This document shows positions 14,896 to 25,312 of a stretch of 64,000 nt of DNA, piece by piece (the first letter of the stretch is position 1; every line of letters starts with the position of its first letter). A program made the position numbers and the translations under genes. The stretch is taken from the NCBI GenBank assembly GCA_030625685.1, contig DAOUQJ010000001.1, positions 186,001 to 250,000 on the forward strand. Reading direction: 5' to 3'. The DNA is from Oscillospiraceae bacterium (GTDB lineage: Bacteria > Bacillota > Clostridia > Oscillospirales > Oscillospiraceae). The notes under the pieces are model-generated. The model saw only the letters and a list, made by a program, of their open reading frames with translations, was not told the origin of the DNA and made no database searches.

Positions 14896-15579
14896 ATGAT
14901 TATCGCTCTCATTCGAACGATTATTCTATATCTTTTTATTATTTTCGGCATTCGTCTTCTCGGCAAACGCCAAATCGGTCAATTAGAACCGTCTGAGCTT
15001 GTGCTCTCACTCATCATTGCTGACCTTGCATCTGTTCCGATGCAAGACTTCGGCATTCCACTCATCATCGGCATCATTCCCATTTTGACCTTGCTTTCTA
15101 TCTCCACCATTTTGTCCACGCTCACCGCAAAAAGCATTCGCATTCGCTCATTGCTTTGTGGCAGACCCAGTTATATCATCCAAGATGGCAAGGTACTTCC
15201 AGATGAAATGAAGAAAAATCGCCTCACTGCAGATGAACTCATGGAAGAGTTGCGTCTTTGTGGTTGTGTGGACATACGCAAAATTAAATGCGCCATTTTA
15301 GAAACAGGTGGTCGTCTTTCTGTCATCCCGTATGACAAAGAACAAGCCGTCACTGCCGAGCAAATGAATATCAACCCAATTGAAAATGGGCTTCCTGTCA
15401 TCGTTGTGAACGATGGTCATCTCATCAAGCACAATCTCACTGACCGCAATTTGGATGTCCCTTGGCTCAACAGACAACTCGAAAAAAATGGCATTCAAAA
15501 CATCAAGGATTTATTTCTGCTCACAGTTGACGAGAAGAACAACATTTATTATACCCTGCAATCGAACAAGGCATCTTGA
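14896..15579 (+). CDS. YetF-family (DUF421) membrane protein
   Basis: The 227-residue protein has three N-terminal membrane segments, including GIRLLGKRQIGQLEPSELVL (about residues 17-36), followed by the cytoplasmic double domain of DUF421 with PSYIIQDGKV, ELMEELRLCGCVDI and CAILETGGRLSVIPY. The family is common in Bacillota, and in some species is linked to spore germination or envelope integrity. The ATG at 14896 has GGGAGG seven bases upstream; a longer frame from 14797 is not supported. It is divergent from guaA and coupled to the next gene. Confidence 0.9.
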   Translation: MIIALIRTIILYLFIIFGIRLLGKRQIGQLEPSELVLSLIIADLASVPMQDFGIPLIIGIIPILTLLSISTILSTLTAKSIRIRSLLCGRPSYIIQDGKVLPDEMKKNRLTADELMEELRLCGCVDIRKIKCAILETGGRLSVIPYDKEQAVTAEQMNINPIENGLPVIVVNDGHLIKHNLTDRNLDVPWLNRQLEKNGIQNIKDLFLLTVDEKNNIYYTLQSNKAS

Positions 15580-15977
15580 AAGGAGTGTTCTCAATCAAAG
15601 GCTTTTGGATTTCACTGGGCATTTTGGTTGCCCTATCTCTCACACTCATTTGGAATACGCAAACCCTCACAAACTATGTCACACCCCTACAAGAAAAACT
15701 GGTCGAGGCAGAACGGCTTGTCTCCCAAGAAGATGATTGGCAGGGGGCAATTGCCCTCACTGAAGAAGTGTATAAAAGTTGGGACGAACACAAAACCTAT
15801 CTGCAAATCAGCCTGCCACACGCGCAAATTGAAGACATTTTCTCCATTTTGCAAGAGAGCCTCGCCTATTTAAAGTATGAGAAAATTGGCGAATATTCCG
15901 CCACCAATGAACGCCTTCTCTTCGAAATGGGTCTCATTTATGAGATGGAGACCTTGAGCATTCGAAATATCCTCTAA
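15576..15977 (+). CDS. DUF4363 protein
   Basis: The product has one N-terminal membrane segment (FWISLGILVALSLTLIW) and an extracytoplasmic helical domain ending EMGLIYEMETLSIRNIL, as in DUF4363, which usually accompanies DUF421 genes. The start is unclear. The TTG at 15576 overlaps the previous stop, a GTG is at 15585, and the AAAGGAG at 15579-15585 is best spaced for the ATC at 15594, which would give the typical KGFWIS start. The pair probably acts together at the membrane. Confidence 0.85.
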   Translation: MKGVFSIKGFWISLGILVALSLTLIWNTQTLTNYVTPLQEKLVEAERLVSQEDDWQGAIALTEEVYKSWDEHKTYLQISLPHAQIEDIFSILQESLAYLKYEKIGEYSATNERLLFEMGLIYEMETLSIRNIL

Positions 15978-15978
15978 T

Positions 15979-16455
15979 TCACTCATTTCCCTGTTTGGCA
16001 GCATCTTGCTCAAGCAGTTTGCTCAGTTCATCTTGAAAGGTTTGAATGTCTTTGAAGCGACGATATACAGAAGCAAAGCGCACATAGGCCACTTCGTCAA
16101 TATATCTGAGTTTCTCCATGACAAGTTGCCCAATTTGTTCGCTTGTGACTTCGCCATCCAATGAGTTTTGCAAATCAAGTTCTATTTCTTGCGCCATGGC
16201 TTCAATACGAGAGAGTGGTATGGCACGTTTTTCACAGGATTTAAACACACTATTGACGAGCTTATTGCGATCAAAGGCTTGTCTACTGCCATTTTTCTTG
16301 ACAACGACAATCGGGAGTCGTTCCATCATCTCATATGTGGTGAAGCGTTTGTGACACTCCAAACACTCACGACGACGACGGATGCTATCTCCATCTCCAG
16401 ATGGACGAGAATCAACAACTTTACTTTCTAAATGGTTGCAAAACGGACATTTCAT
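15979..16455 (-). CDS. nrdR: Transcriptional repressor NrdR
   Basis: NrdR represses ribonucleotide reductase genes in response to ATP/dATP. The protein (158 residues) has the N-terminal zinc ribbon with two pairs of cysteines (CPFC at residues 3-6 and CLEC at about 31-34), the RRRRECLECHKRFTTYE hallmark, and an ATP-cone domain beginning PIVVVKKNGSRQAFDRNKL. The ATG at 16455 follows GGAGG; the longer frame reaching 16647 adds unrelated residues and is rejected. No NrdR box is evident next to the gene and its targets are outside the window. Confidence 0.95.
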   Translation of the reverse strand: MKCPFCNHLESKVVDSRPSGDGDSIRRRRECLECHKRFTTYEMMERLPIVVVKKNGSRQAFDRNKLVNSVFKSCEKRAIPLSRIEAMAQEIELDLQNSLDGEVTSEQIGQLVMEKLRYIDEVAYVRFASVYRRFKDIQTFQDELSKLLEQDAAKQGNE

Positions 16456-16582
16456 AGTGGTTTTCCTCCTATCAAACACAGTTTGCCCCATTGTATCACA
16501 TTTGAGCAAAATGTTGTATCTTTTTTTCATATAGATATCAAAAAAACACGCATGAAAAGTATATTCATACGTGTTTTTATCG

Positions 16583-16984
16583 TTATTCAAATGTTCCGGT
16601 TGCAAAATAGGTGAAGGTACCCCCTGCCAAAAGCTTATCTTCTCCATCTTTTACATCAACTGCAATCACACAAATGGTCTTGCCACGTTGACGCACCTTG
16701 GCATAGGCGCGAATCACAGGTGATTTTGTCCCTCTGAAAAATTCAAAGCTATTGTTGAGCGTCACATATTTCGTTCCATTTGTTCTCGCAGCTGACCCAG
16801 CTGCACAATCAGCCAGTGTGAAATACACGCCACCATGAATGCCACCAAATAGATTGTGACTTTCTTCTTTCACCTCATGTTCCACCACAGCATGATCATA
16901 TTCTAGCTCAGTTAGTTTCATGTTGTTGTGATTCATAAAATGATTATTCTCATTGGTCATTTCAATCATCTGTAGTAAATCCAA
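16583..16984 (-). CDS. PaaI-type hotdog-fold thioesterase
   Basis: The 133-residue protein is a single hotdog domain with the PaaI pattern NLFGGIHGGVYFTLADCAAG (about residues 43-62) and later strands FEFFRGTKSPVIRAYAKVRQ. The family hydrolyses acyl-CoA, often aryl-CoA, thioesters in the cytoplasm. The active-site region HGG and the aspartate in the following helix are present. The substrate is not known. It sits between nrdR and the Smr gene on the same strand, 15 bases after the latter. Confidence 0.88.
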   Translation of the reverse strand: MDLLQMIEMTNENNHFMNHNNMKLTELEYDHAVVEHEVKEESHNLFGGIHGGVYFTLADCAAGSAARTNGTKYVTLNNSFEFFRGTKSPVIRAYAKVRQRGKTICVIAVDVKDGEDKLLAGGTFTYFATGTFE

Positions 16985-16999
16985 AGTAACTCCTCCATT

Positions 17000-17347
17000 T
17001 TACAATACAATGAATGTCACTCCATTGTTGTGTCTATCCAAATCTCGATCCTGTCGCAGATCGTTGCAAATTAAAAATGCACTTCTCGTGTCTTCATGAA
17101 AGATGGAAAATGCTTCTCCTGTGATAAAATATTCTATCTTACCCCAGTCTTCCAGATCCTCCAAATAGCGGCGCGCCTCGCGACGAATTTTTCCTCCGGT
17201 TCCCGATGAACCATAGCCGTGAATGATTTTCAGCACACGCACACCCATCTTTTTGCTGCGCCCAATCTCCGTTTCCATATGTTTGAGTGCCTCTTTGACA
17301 AAGGGCATTCCAGTTTCTATGTTGATTTCTCTCAAAGTTGATGGCAT
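17000..17347 (-). CDS. Smr-domain protein
   Basis: The 115-residue protein is a stand-alone Smr (MutS2 C-terminal) domain: a N-terminal strand plus EINIETGMPFVKEALKHMET, the conserved VLKIIHGYGSSGTGGKIRRE (about residues 39-58) and an RRYLEDL helix. Smr domains nick branched DNA or cleave RNA; the usual leading leucine-aspartate (LDLHG-type) motif is altered to EINIETG. It is probably cytoplasmic and its target is not known. Confidence 0.88.
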   Translation of the reverse strand: MPSTLREINIETGMPFVKEALKHMETEIGRSKKMGVRVLKIIHGYGSSGTGGKIRREARRYLEDLEDWGKIEYFITGEAFSIFHEDTRSAFLICNDLRQDRDLDRHNNGVTFIVL

Positions 17348-17465
17348 CGTCTATCTCCCATGACCGATTGTGTATAGTATTGTTATCCGCTCTCTGGCAG
17401 TACATTATGGCACTTAACTCTTTCCTACCTGCACCAAGCGAATCCTCACTGATTTTGTTTTGGTT

Positions 17466-18122
17466 TTAAGTGCGACACGCCTTCACAAACCAAGAAAACA
17501 GCGCCAAAGCTCTCTCTTCTTGTCTGCCTTCCAATCTCTCAGGATGAAATTGCACAGAACAAATGGGGCGTGATTCATGTTCTGTTGCCTCCAATACATA
17601 TGGGACAGACCACGCTGTCGCCTTCATCCCTCGCCCTTCTTTGAGAATGGTTTGGTGATGCGCACTATTGACAACACTCATTTTTCCAAAGAGTTCACGC
17701 ATCAGCGACGGTTTGCTCGTCACCATAGCATGAAAGGAATCTCTATCTTCTCGCATATGATATGCATGTCGTTTTCGATCAATTTCACTCATATCTTGCA
17801 AAAGTGTTCCACCCAGAGCAACATTCACAACTTGATGCCCACGACAAATGCCGAGTATAGGTTTATTCTCGGCGAGGCAATGTTCTACTAGAGCAAATTC
17901 AGCCAAATCTCGCGCGTGGTCAATGTTGTAAGACCCATTATTTTCTTCCCCCAAAAAAACAGGGTCAATGTCGCCTCCACCAGCAAGCAACAGTCCATCA
18001 AACATGAGATGAACGCTAGGGCAATATTGCGCAATGGGAAGTCCATCAGCTTTGGCTATTGCCTTTTGATAATTTGTGCTATCGCCTTGGATGGTCGAAA
18101 TTAGGATACGTGGCTTTGACAT
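17466..18122 (-). CDS. Gamma-glutamyl-GABA hydrolase-like (peptidase C26) protein
   Basis: The 218-residue protein belongs to the class I glutamine amidotransferase-like C26 family that includes PuuD. It shows LLLAGGGDIDPVFLGEEN (about residues 42-59), the nucleophile elbow PILGICRGHQVVNVALGG and the catalytic SVQFHPERLE near the C-terminus. PuuD acts in putrescine breakdown; this protein may hydrolyse a similar gamma-glutamyl compound, but there is no puu gene around it. The ATG at 18122 is chosen for AGGAGG six bases upstream; the frame starting at 18158 is rejected. Confidence 0.88.
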   Translation of the reverse strand: MSKPRILISTIQGDSTNYQKAIAKADGLPIAQYCPSVHLMFDGLLLAGGGDIDPVFLGEENNGSYNIDHARDLAEFALVEHCLAENKPILGICRGHQVVNVALGGTLLQDMSEIDRKRHAYHMREDRDSFHAMVTSKPSLMRELFGKMSVVNSAHHQTILKEGRGMKATAWSVPYVLEATEHESRPICSVQFHPERLEGRQEERALALFSWFVKACRT

Positions 18123-18159
18123 TGTCATCCTCCTTTTATCATAAAAAGAGCCTAACATG

Positions 18160-18567
18160 GGCTACGTTATCCTTTGTGAATATTCCTATTATAACGAAGT
18201 TTTTTGTATCTTACAAGAAAAGAAAGGTAGTGTCGCTCATTTGTTCAATAAAAAGCAAGAGAAAGTTTCAGAATCCAACACTATACTCTTATCACCACTG
18301 TTTTCCATCTTTCCACTACGCTATATAAACAATTCCTGAATTTTATAAATAATACAAAACAATAGGAAAGCTAACATCAGCCAAAATAGCCCCAACAGCA
18401 CATTAAAATTGTTTTGCCATAAGAGAACTTTCTGATGCCGAGGTCATAGTTGCTGACAATTCTTACAGCTACACTATACTATTATGCACAAACTGTCAAG
18501 ATTATCCAAACAACCTCGTTTCCTCAATTCTAGATTCGCTCTTCATTAAATCACACATCAAACAAAA
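18160..18567. other. Intergenic gap without a clear gene
   Basis: The only notable frame is on the minus strand around 18330-18430, encoding a hydrophobic stretch with LLGLFWLMLAFLLFCIIYKI. It has no good start codon or ribosome binding site. A TTGACA with a TATAGT 15 bases later on the minus strand near 18480-18505 could be a weak promoter for it. I would not call it a gene. Confidence 0.3.
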
Positions 18568-18568
18568 A

Positions 18569-18601
18569 GACCACATGAAAGCATTCGACTTCCATGTGGT
18601 C
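18569..18601 (-). terminator. Terminator of the groES-groEL operon
   Basis: GACCACATG and CATGTGGTC arms, with extra pairing inside, are followed on the minus strand by TTTTTGTTTG. It lies 37 bases past the groEL stop. Confidence 0.8.
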
Positions 18602-18637
18602 TATTATCGTATTCTCTTATACTGCTAAAGCAAGTTC

Positions 18638-20290
<1,653 letters not shown>

Positions 20291-20304
20291 TCAACTGTTC
20301 GGAA

Positions 20305-20592
20305 TTATTCTTCTACTGTTGCGATGATATCGTTTTGGCGAACCAAGGTTAGTTCTTCGCCATCAATTTTCACTTCAGTGCCAACATATTTACCAGTGAT
20401 GACTTTGTCACCTGGTTTTACAACCATTTCTACTTCTTTGCCGTCTACAAGTCCACCAGGACCAACAGCAACGACCACAGAAATTTCAGGACGTTCTTTG
20501 GCAGAAGCAGTCAAGATGATGCCACCTTTTGTGGTTTCTTCTGCTTCCATACGTTTTAACACAACACGATCACCAAGAGGATTGAGTTTCAT
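20305..20592 (-). CDS. groS: Co-chaperonin GroES
   Basis: The 95-residue protein is the heptameric lid of GroEL. It has the start MKLNPLGDRVVLKRMEAEET, a mobile loop TTKGGIILTASAKE that contacts GroEL, and the closing LVRQNDIIATVEE. It is the first gene of the operon, with CIRCE 54 bases upstream. Confidence 0.97.
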   Translation of the reverse strand: MKLNPLGDRVVLKRMEAEETTKGGIILTASAKERPEISVVVAVGPGGLVDGKEVEMVVKPGDKVITGKYVGTEVKIDGEELTLVRQNDIIATVEE

Positions 20593-20645
20593 GTTTGTTG
20601 CCTCCTTATATATAATTCAATATTTCACATGTTTTGACATAATAT

Positions 20646-20672
20646 TTAGCACTCAAAGCCCCTGAGTGCTAA
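20646..20672 (-). promoter_or_regulatory. CIRCE operator (HrcA site)
   Basis: A perfect TTAGCACTC-N9-GAGTGCTAA element lies between the promoter and groES. HrcA binds it and represses the operon until heat or unfolded protein titrates GroEL. The hrcA gene is not in this window. Confidence 0.97.
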
Positions 20673-20681
20673 GCTCCTATT

Positions 20682-20710
20682 ATCATACCGTTATGCATGA
20701 AAATGTGCAA
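20682..20710 (-). promoter_or_regulatory. Sigma-A promoter of groES-groEL
   Basis: On the minus strand TTGCAC, a 17-base spacer and TATGAT precede CIRCE by about ten bases, so the start of transcription falls at or in the CIRCE element, as usual. Confidence 0.75.
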
Positions 20711-20866
20711 GAGTGAAATCGCATATATTTCCCTTATATTTGCACATAAATTTTGATTATTTGAATATATCTTACATTTTGAATAGATATCGCCAAATAT
20801 CGCTTGTTATCTCACTATATTGCTGTTCTAACTTGAAAATTAATCACATTAAAAACAAACTCTTGC

Positions 20867-21988
20867 TTACTTTTTTCCCTTATACTGAAATACATCGCAC
20901 TTAATCATGCCATTGTAGAGTTTGCGTTTTTTATCTGCTCCACGTCCATAGCTTTTCTCAAACTCAGTGTGAGAGGAGAGCACTGACACTCGCCAACCAG
21001 ATGGCAGTTTTGCTGTGGCTTGTCCAAAGGAGCGATACAATTCTTCTGCCTCTTTTTTCTCAAGTAGTCGCTCACCATAAGGTGGATTTGTCACGATGTA
21101 GCCATATGGCTCTTCTCGATGAAACTTACATGCATCTGCCACCTCAAAGCGCACAATATCTTCCACATCCGCTTTTTCCGCATTGCTCTTAGCTATCGCG
21201 ATTGCCTTCGGATCAATGTCGCCACCCCAAATATCATAAGCGCGATCAAACTCCAAATCCATGGCTTCATCCGCCGCATCTAGCCACGCATCAGTTGGCA
21301 CATAGCTCCATTTTTGCGCAGCGAAACTGCGTGACAGACCAGGTGCACGGTTTTTGGCAATGAGCGCAGCTTCAATGGCAATGGTTCCTGAACCACAAAA
21401 CGGATCGCAAAATGGATCTCTGCCCCTATAGCCTGAGAGCATCACCATGCTGGCAGCCAAGGTTTCTCTAATTGGCGCTTTTACGCCGACTTCGCGATAT
21501 CCTCGCTTGTGCAGTGCTGTTCCTGAAGTATCAATCATCAAAGAGACGGTGTCTTTCATGATAGAAAACTGCACTTGATACACACTGCCTGTTTCAGCGA
21601 GTCTCACTTCTTTATAAACCGATGCCAAACGGTCAACAATGGCCTTTTTCACAATAGATTGACAAGATGGGATAGACTTGAGGGTAGAATTGAGGCTAAA
21701 CCCCTTTACGGGAAACGCACCATCTTTGGGAATGACACTCTCCCATGGCAAAGCTTTGACCCCTTCAAAGAGTTCATCAAATGTAGTCGCTTTGAAACGA
21801 CCAAGGAGCAATTGCACCCGCTCACCTGTGCGAAGGCGTAAATTTAGTCTCGGAATATCCCTCTTTGTTCCCTCGCAAAGCACAAGCCCATTTTGCACGG
21901 TAATATTTTTCATCTGCATGGCACGAAGCTCATCTCCAGTGAATTTTTCAACACCCAAAAGCGTTGGAATCGAAAACGTCAAAGACAT
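20867..21988 (-). CDS. THUMP-domain class I RNA methyltransferase (RlmL/YpsC type)
   Basis: The 373-residue protein has an N-terminal ferredoxin-like/THUMP section (about 1-155) and a Rossmann methyltransferase section. The SAM motif is DPFCDPFCGSGTIAIEAALI (about 192-211), the acidic loop is IWGGDIDPKAI and the catalytic motif is IVTNPPYGERL, which indicates N2-guanine methylation, probably of 23S rRNA. The exact site is not predictable from sequence alone. It is monocistronic and divergent from the CorC-like gene. Confidence 0.92.
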   Translation of the reverse strand: MSLTFSIPTLLGVEKFTGDELRAMQMKNITVQNGLVLCEGTKRDIPRLNLRLRTGERVQLLLGRFKATTFDELFEGVKALPWESVIPKDGAFPVKGFSLNSTLKSIPSCQSIVKKAIVDRLASVYKEVRLAETGSVYQVQFSIMKDTVSLMIDTSGTALHKRGYREVGVKAPIRETLAASMVMLSGYRGRDPFCDPFCGSGTIAIEAALIAKNRAPGLSRSFAAQKWSYVPTDAWLDAADEAMDLEFDRAYDIWGGDIDPKAIAIAKSNAEKADVEDIVRFEVADACKFHREEPYGYIVTNPPYGERLLEKKEAEELYRSFGQATAKLPSGWRVSVLSSHTEFEKSYGRGADKKRKLYNGMIKCDVFQYKGKK

Positions 21989-22124
21989 GGTGCAAGGCCT
22001 CCTTTCAAAAAGTCACAATAGGTAAAGTATATCCTGTTTATAGGCATTTTTCAAACATTTTCTTTCCTCTCTCAATAATCAGGATACTTTTCCCAAATAG
22101 CCCCTTGTGTTCCACTCTTATCCC

Positions 22125-22153
22125 TTGCAATTGGAAGCGCACTGTGCTACACT
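22125..22153 (+). promoter_or_regulatory. Sigma-A promoter of the CorC-like gene
   Basis: TTGCAA (22125-22130), a 17-base spacer and TACACT (22148-22153) lie about 60 bases before the gene start. Confidence 0.5.
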
Positions 22154-22212
22154 TCGATTATATTAATGTGGGATTTACAAATAAATCCATCCCACATATG
22201 AAAGTGGAGTTG

Positions 22213-23493
22213 ATGTCTTCTCTTATGGATAATGCCAGTATGACGATGATTACCTCTCTTTTGATTCTCGTCTTATTTTCAAGTTTTTTCTCCGCCTCTG
22301 AAACTGCGTTTTCAGCGGTTAACAAAGTGCGGCTAAAAAATAAGGCTGAGGCAGGAAATCATCGCGCCCAAAGAGCTCTCATTCTCATGGACGATTACGA
22401 CCGATTGCTGTCTACCATTCTGATTGCAAACAACATCGTCAACTTGACTGCTGCATCTTTGGCAACTGTATTGTTTACTCGGTTTTACCCCACCCATGGT
22501 CCCACTATTGCGACCATTATACTCACCATATTTGTCTTAATCTTTGGGGAAATTACCCCCAAAGCCTTAGCAAAAGATCAGCCAGAGCGCGTTGCGATGT
22601 TCTCTGTTCCATTTTTGAGAGTATTTTTAACGATACTCAAACCCATCAACGCAATTTTCTCACTCTTTTACCGTTTGGCAATGCGGCTTTTTGCCACCTC
22701 TGACGATGAGGGCATCACAGAAGAAGAGCTCATCACCATGGTCGAAGAAGCCGAGCATGAAGGTGGGCTTGACCCACATGAAAGCCAACTCATTCGCGCT
22801 GCCATCGAATTCAATGACTTAGAAGTTGAAGAGATTTTGACGCCGAGGGTTGACATTGTTTCTGTCGATCTAGACGATGATATGGATGCCTTAGAGCGCG
22901 CCTTCATTGAAAGTGGCTATTCTCGTATTCCTATCAGCCAAGGGAGCATTGACAACATCATCGGAGTCGTTCACGAAAAAGACTTCTATGCAGGTCTTCG
23001 TCGCAAATCTACTTCTATGAAAGACCTTCTGAGCACCTGTGTCTACACCACAGAGAACACCAAAATCTCCACGCTGTTGCGCCTTTTACAACGAAACAAA
23101 ACGCACATGGCAATCGTCGTAGATGAATACGGCGGCACCCAAGGACTTCTCACACTAGAGGACATTCTAGAAGAACTTGTCGGCGAAATTTGGGACGAAC
23201 ACGACGAAATCGTAGAAAACTTCAAACTACAAGATGACGGCAGTTACCTAGTCTCTTGCGCCGCTGACTTAGATGACTTGTTTGAGCGTTTTCATCTGCG
23301 GGATGATTTGAGTGAATCTTCTTCCATCAGCGCCTGGGTCTTAGAGCAGCTAGAAGAAGTGCCCGTAGAAGGTGCTCACTTTATCTATGAGCATCTTGAT
23401 GTCACAGTAACGCGCGTAGACAATCGACGCGTCTTAGAAATCCGTGTCACGCCCATTCCAGAAATTGTTGCAACGAATACCATAAACAAATAA
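22213..23493 (+). CDS. HlyC/CorC-family (CNNM/CBS) membrane protein
   Basis: The protein (426 residues from this start) has the DUF21/CNNM membrane domain with FSSFFSASETAFSAVNKVRL near the N-terminus and IFGEITPKALAKDQPE (about 100-115), then a CBS pair (LTPRVDIVSVDLDDDMDAL, and VVDEYGGTQGLLTLEDILEE), then the CorC_HlyC domain. Family members take part in magnesium or other divalent-cation export. The start is uncertain: ATGs at 22198, 22213 and 22228 are possible and the best GGAG is close to 22213. The track-long frame from 21964 overlaps the promoter and is rejected. Confidence 0.9.
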   Translation: MSSLMDNASMTMITSLLILVLFSSFFSASETAFSAVNKVRLKNKAEAGNHRAQRALILMDDYDRLLSTILIANNIVNLTAASLATVLFTRFYPTHGPTIATIILTIFVLIFGEITPKALAKDQPERVAMFSVPFLRVFLTILKPINAIFSLFYRLAMRLFATSDDEGITEEELITMVEEAEHEGGLDPHESQLIRAAIEFNDLEVEEILTPRVDIVSVDLDDDMDALERAFIESGYSRIPISQGSIDNIIGVVHEKDFYAGLRRKSTSMKDLLSTCVYTTENTKISTLLRLLQRNKTHMAIVVDEYGGTQGLLTLEDILEELVGEIWDEHDEIVENFKLQDDGSYLVSCAADLDDLFERFHLRDDLSESSSISAWVLEQLEEVPVEGAHFIYEHLDVTVTRVDNRRVLEIRVTPIPEIVATNTINK

Positions 23494-23496
23494 TGT

Positions 23497-23530
23497 AAAC
23501 TGGCTGATGAACACATTCATCAGCCAGTTT
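23497..23530 (+). terminator. Terminator of the CorC-like gene
   Basis: AAACTGGCTGATGA and TCATCAGCCAGTTT are perfect 14-base arms with a 6-base loop, followed by TTT. It starts four bases past the stop codon. Confidence 0.85.
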
Positions 23531-23745
23531 TTTAACAGCATGAAACAAGTTTTGTTTGAGACAGATTAACAACTATTCCATCCTGCAAGCAACATACATT
23601 AACTATCTAACTTGCAGGCGTTTCTAACAAATAAATCACAAATACAACGTATCCTCTCTCTACAGGACAAACAATCATCAAGCATTCTATCCATGACTAT
23701 TATTTGATAAATGAATATAAATAGTATAAAAGAAGGAGAACCATC

Positions 23746-23907
23746 ATGCAATTTAGTTGGGATAAAGCAGTAGCAGCTTTTATAATGGGGTTTATTTTTT
23801 CACTTGCAGCGGGTATAATTTTTCAAGATAGCGGAATTGCTTCTATGACAGCAGTTTGCTATGTCGGCGCCATTATTGTCGGTTTATTCTCAAAAAAGAG
23901 TAATTAA
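23746..23907 (+). CDS. Small (53-residue) two-pass membrane protein
   Basis: AGAAGGAG lies seven bases before the ATG. The product begins MQFSWDKAVAAFIMGFIFSL and has two membrane segments (about residues 8-25 and 32-47) around a short FQDSG turn, ending in KKSN. It is flanked by its own terminator, so it is a stand-alone unit. I do not recognise the family. Translation signal and composition support a real gene. Confidence 0.65.
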   Translation: MQFSWDKAVAAFIMGFIFSLAAGIIFQDSGIASMTAVCYVGAIIVGLFSKKSN

Positions 23908-23910
23908 GAA

Positions 23911-23934
23911 AAGGCACTGTATGTACAGTGCCTT
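23911..23934 (+). terminator. Terminator of the small membrane protein gene
   Basis: AAGGCACTGTA and TACAGTGCCTT arms with a 2-base loop are followed by TTAATATTT, just past the stop at 23907. Confidence 0.75.
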
Positions 23935-23995
23935 TTAATATTTCTATAATAATGTTCCATTAAAACAAATCTAAGCTTGCTTCTTTACCTGACAC

Positions 23996-25076
23996 TTAGC
24001 TTACTTTCACGCCTTCTTTCCTTATATAGCGTTTGCTCTGCTGACTTCCAAGCGCAAACTTTGGAACAAGTGAGAACACCCATTTTCTCACATAGTCAAT
24101 GAGTGTACAAACCAGATAAATGACAGCGGCTGTAGCCAGCACAGCAAGCACCATCACGATAGGCGAAAAACTGGCATAGAGCGCAAAGCGATCCGTCAAG
24201 AGTTTTGTCCATACAAGCCAATGACAATGGACAATATACACACCAAAACTGAGTGTCGACATGCTCACCAAAAGCTTTTGTGTCTCGTTTCTCCTCACGC
24301 GAATACGCGTAAATAATATAAGCACACAAATCGCCAGCAACAGTATCGTCGGCGAGGTATAGTTCAGCAAATCAAACCTTGCTCCAACCATATGATCAAG
24401 CCAGCTAGAAAACGAACAGAGAAGTATGCCGACAAGCAATACAGGTGTTTTGATTTTATGTATCATGCGATCGGCACTGATCCACGCGCCGACAACATAG
24501 AGACAGGCAATCCATAAAACGCTATATCCATGACCGAGCTTATATGGATCAAATTGTCCAAAAAGGGTAGATACATTGTTAAAGACAGAAAACAGCAAAA
24601 CAATACTGAGCACAAGTGTTCTCATCTCTTTCAAAGACAAAGTTGCGAGCATTTTATTGATATACGGAATGAAGAAAAAGAGCGCAAAGTACGCCGAGAC
24701 ATACCAATAGTTATGACTAAGCAGAGGAAGTATACTTTTTTTGATGTTATATACATCTAACACGGCATTGCCTGTGAGGCGAAATGCCAAAGTGATAAGA
24801 GAAGATAAAAACACCACTTGCAGCCAAACCAAAATGATTGGTTTATAGTTTATTTCTGTTTGCAATCTCCGCACATATCCACTGGCAAGTGCAAAGCAAT
24901 TCACACCACAAAAAGCGAGCGTTTCCAGAAACCAAGCCACCCCATACGTAGTGCCCGTTGCTGTCGTGAGTATCCCCCCCACACCCAAGACATGCAATAC
25001 CACAACCATATACATAATACATAGCACAAATTTTAAGCAAATCAACGCCATAATTACGACTTGATTTTTGCGTCAT
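23996..25076 (-). pseudogene. Acyltransferase-3 family membrane protein, frameshifted near its start
   Basis: The main frame (23996-25051) encodes about ten membrane segments of the OafA-like acyltransferase-3 family, which acylates surface sugars. The usual N-terminal motif is split. RNYGVDLLKICAMY is in one frame (starting at the ATG at 25076) and MVVVLHVLGVGGIL is in another. The break lies at 25010-25024, where the minus strand reads ATGTATTATGTATATG. Removing one 7-base ATGTATT unit restores the family pattern. It is either a recent inactivation, a phase-variable site or an assembly error. Confidence 0.75.
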
Positions 25077-25245
25077 TCCTCTATTATGTTCTATTCTCAT
25101 GAGCCATGTCACTTCATTTCCCTTATGTTGCTTCTTGCGCAACACCAAATTTCGACAGTTTTACCTGTTCCATTGTACCTCTTATCTAAAAGTCCTGCAA
25201 CTTTTCTTTGAAAAATTTATAAACAACATCCCATAAAACAAAAAT

Positions 25246-25281
25246 GCACCTGTCGGCTGTAACCTCTAGCCAACAGGTGCG
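25246..25281 (-). terminator. Terminator after the first SLH protease gene
   Basis: GCACCTGT-C-GGCT and AGCC-A-ACAGGTGC arms are followed on the minus strand by ATTTTTGTTTT. It lies 32 bases past the stop at 25313. Confidence 0.75.
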
Positions 25282-25312
25282 TTTCACAAATAAAAAATTA
25301 GATTATCACAAA

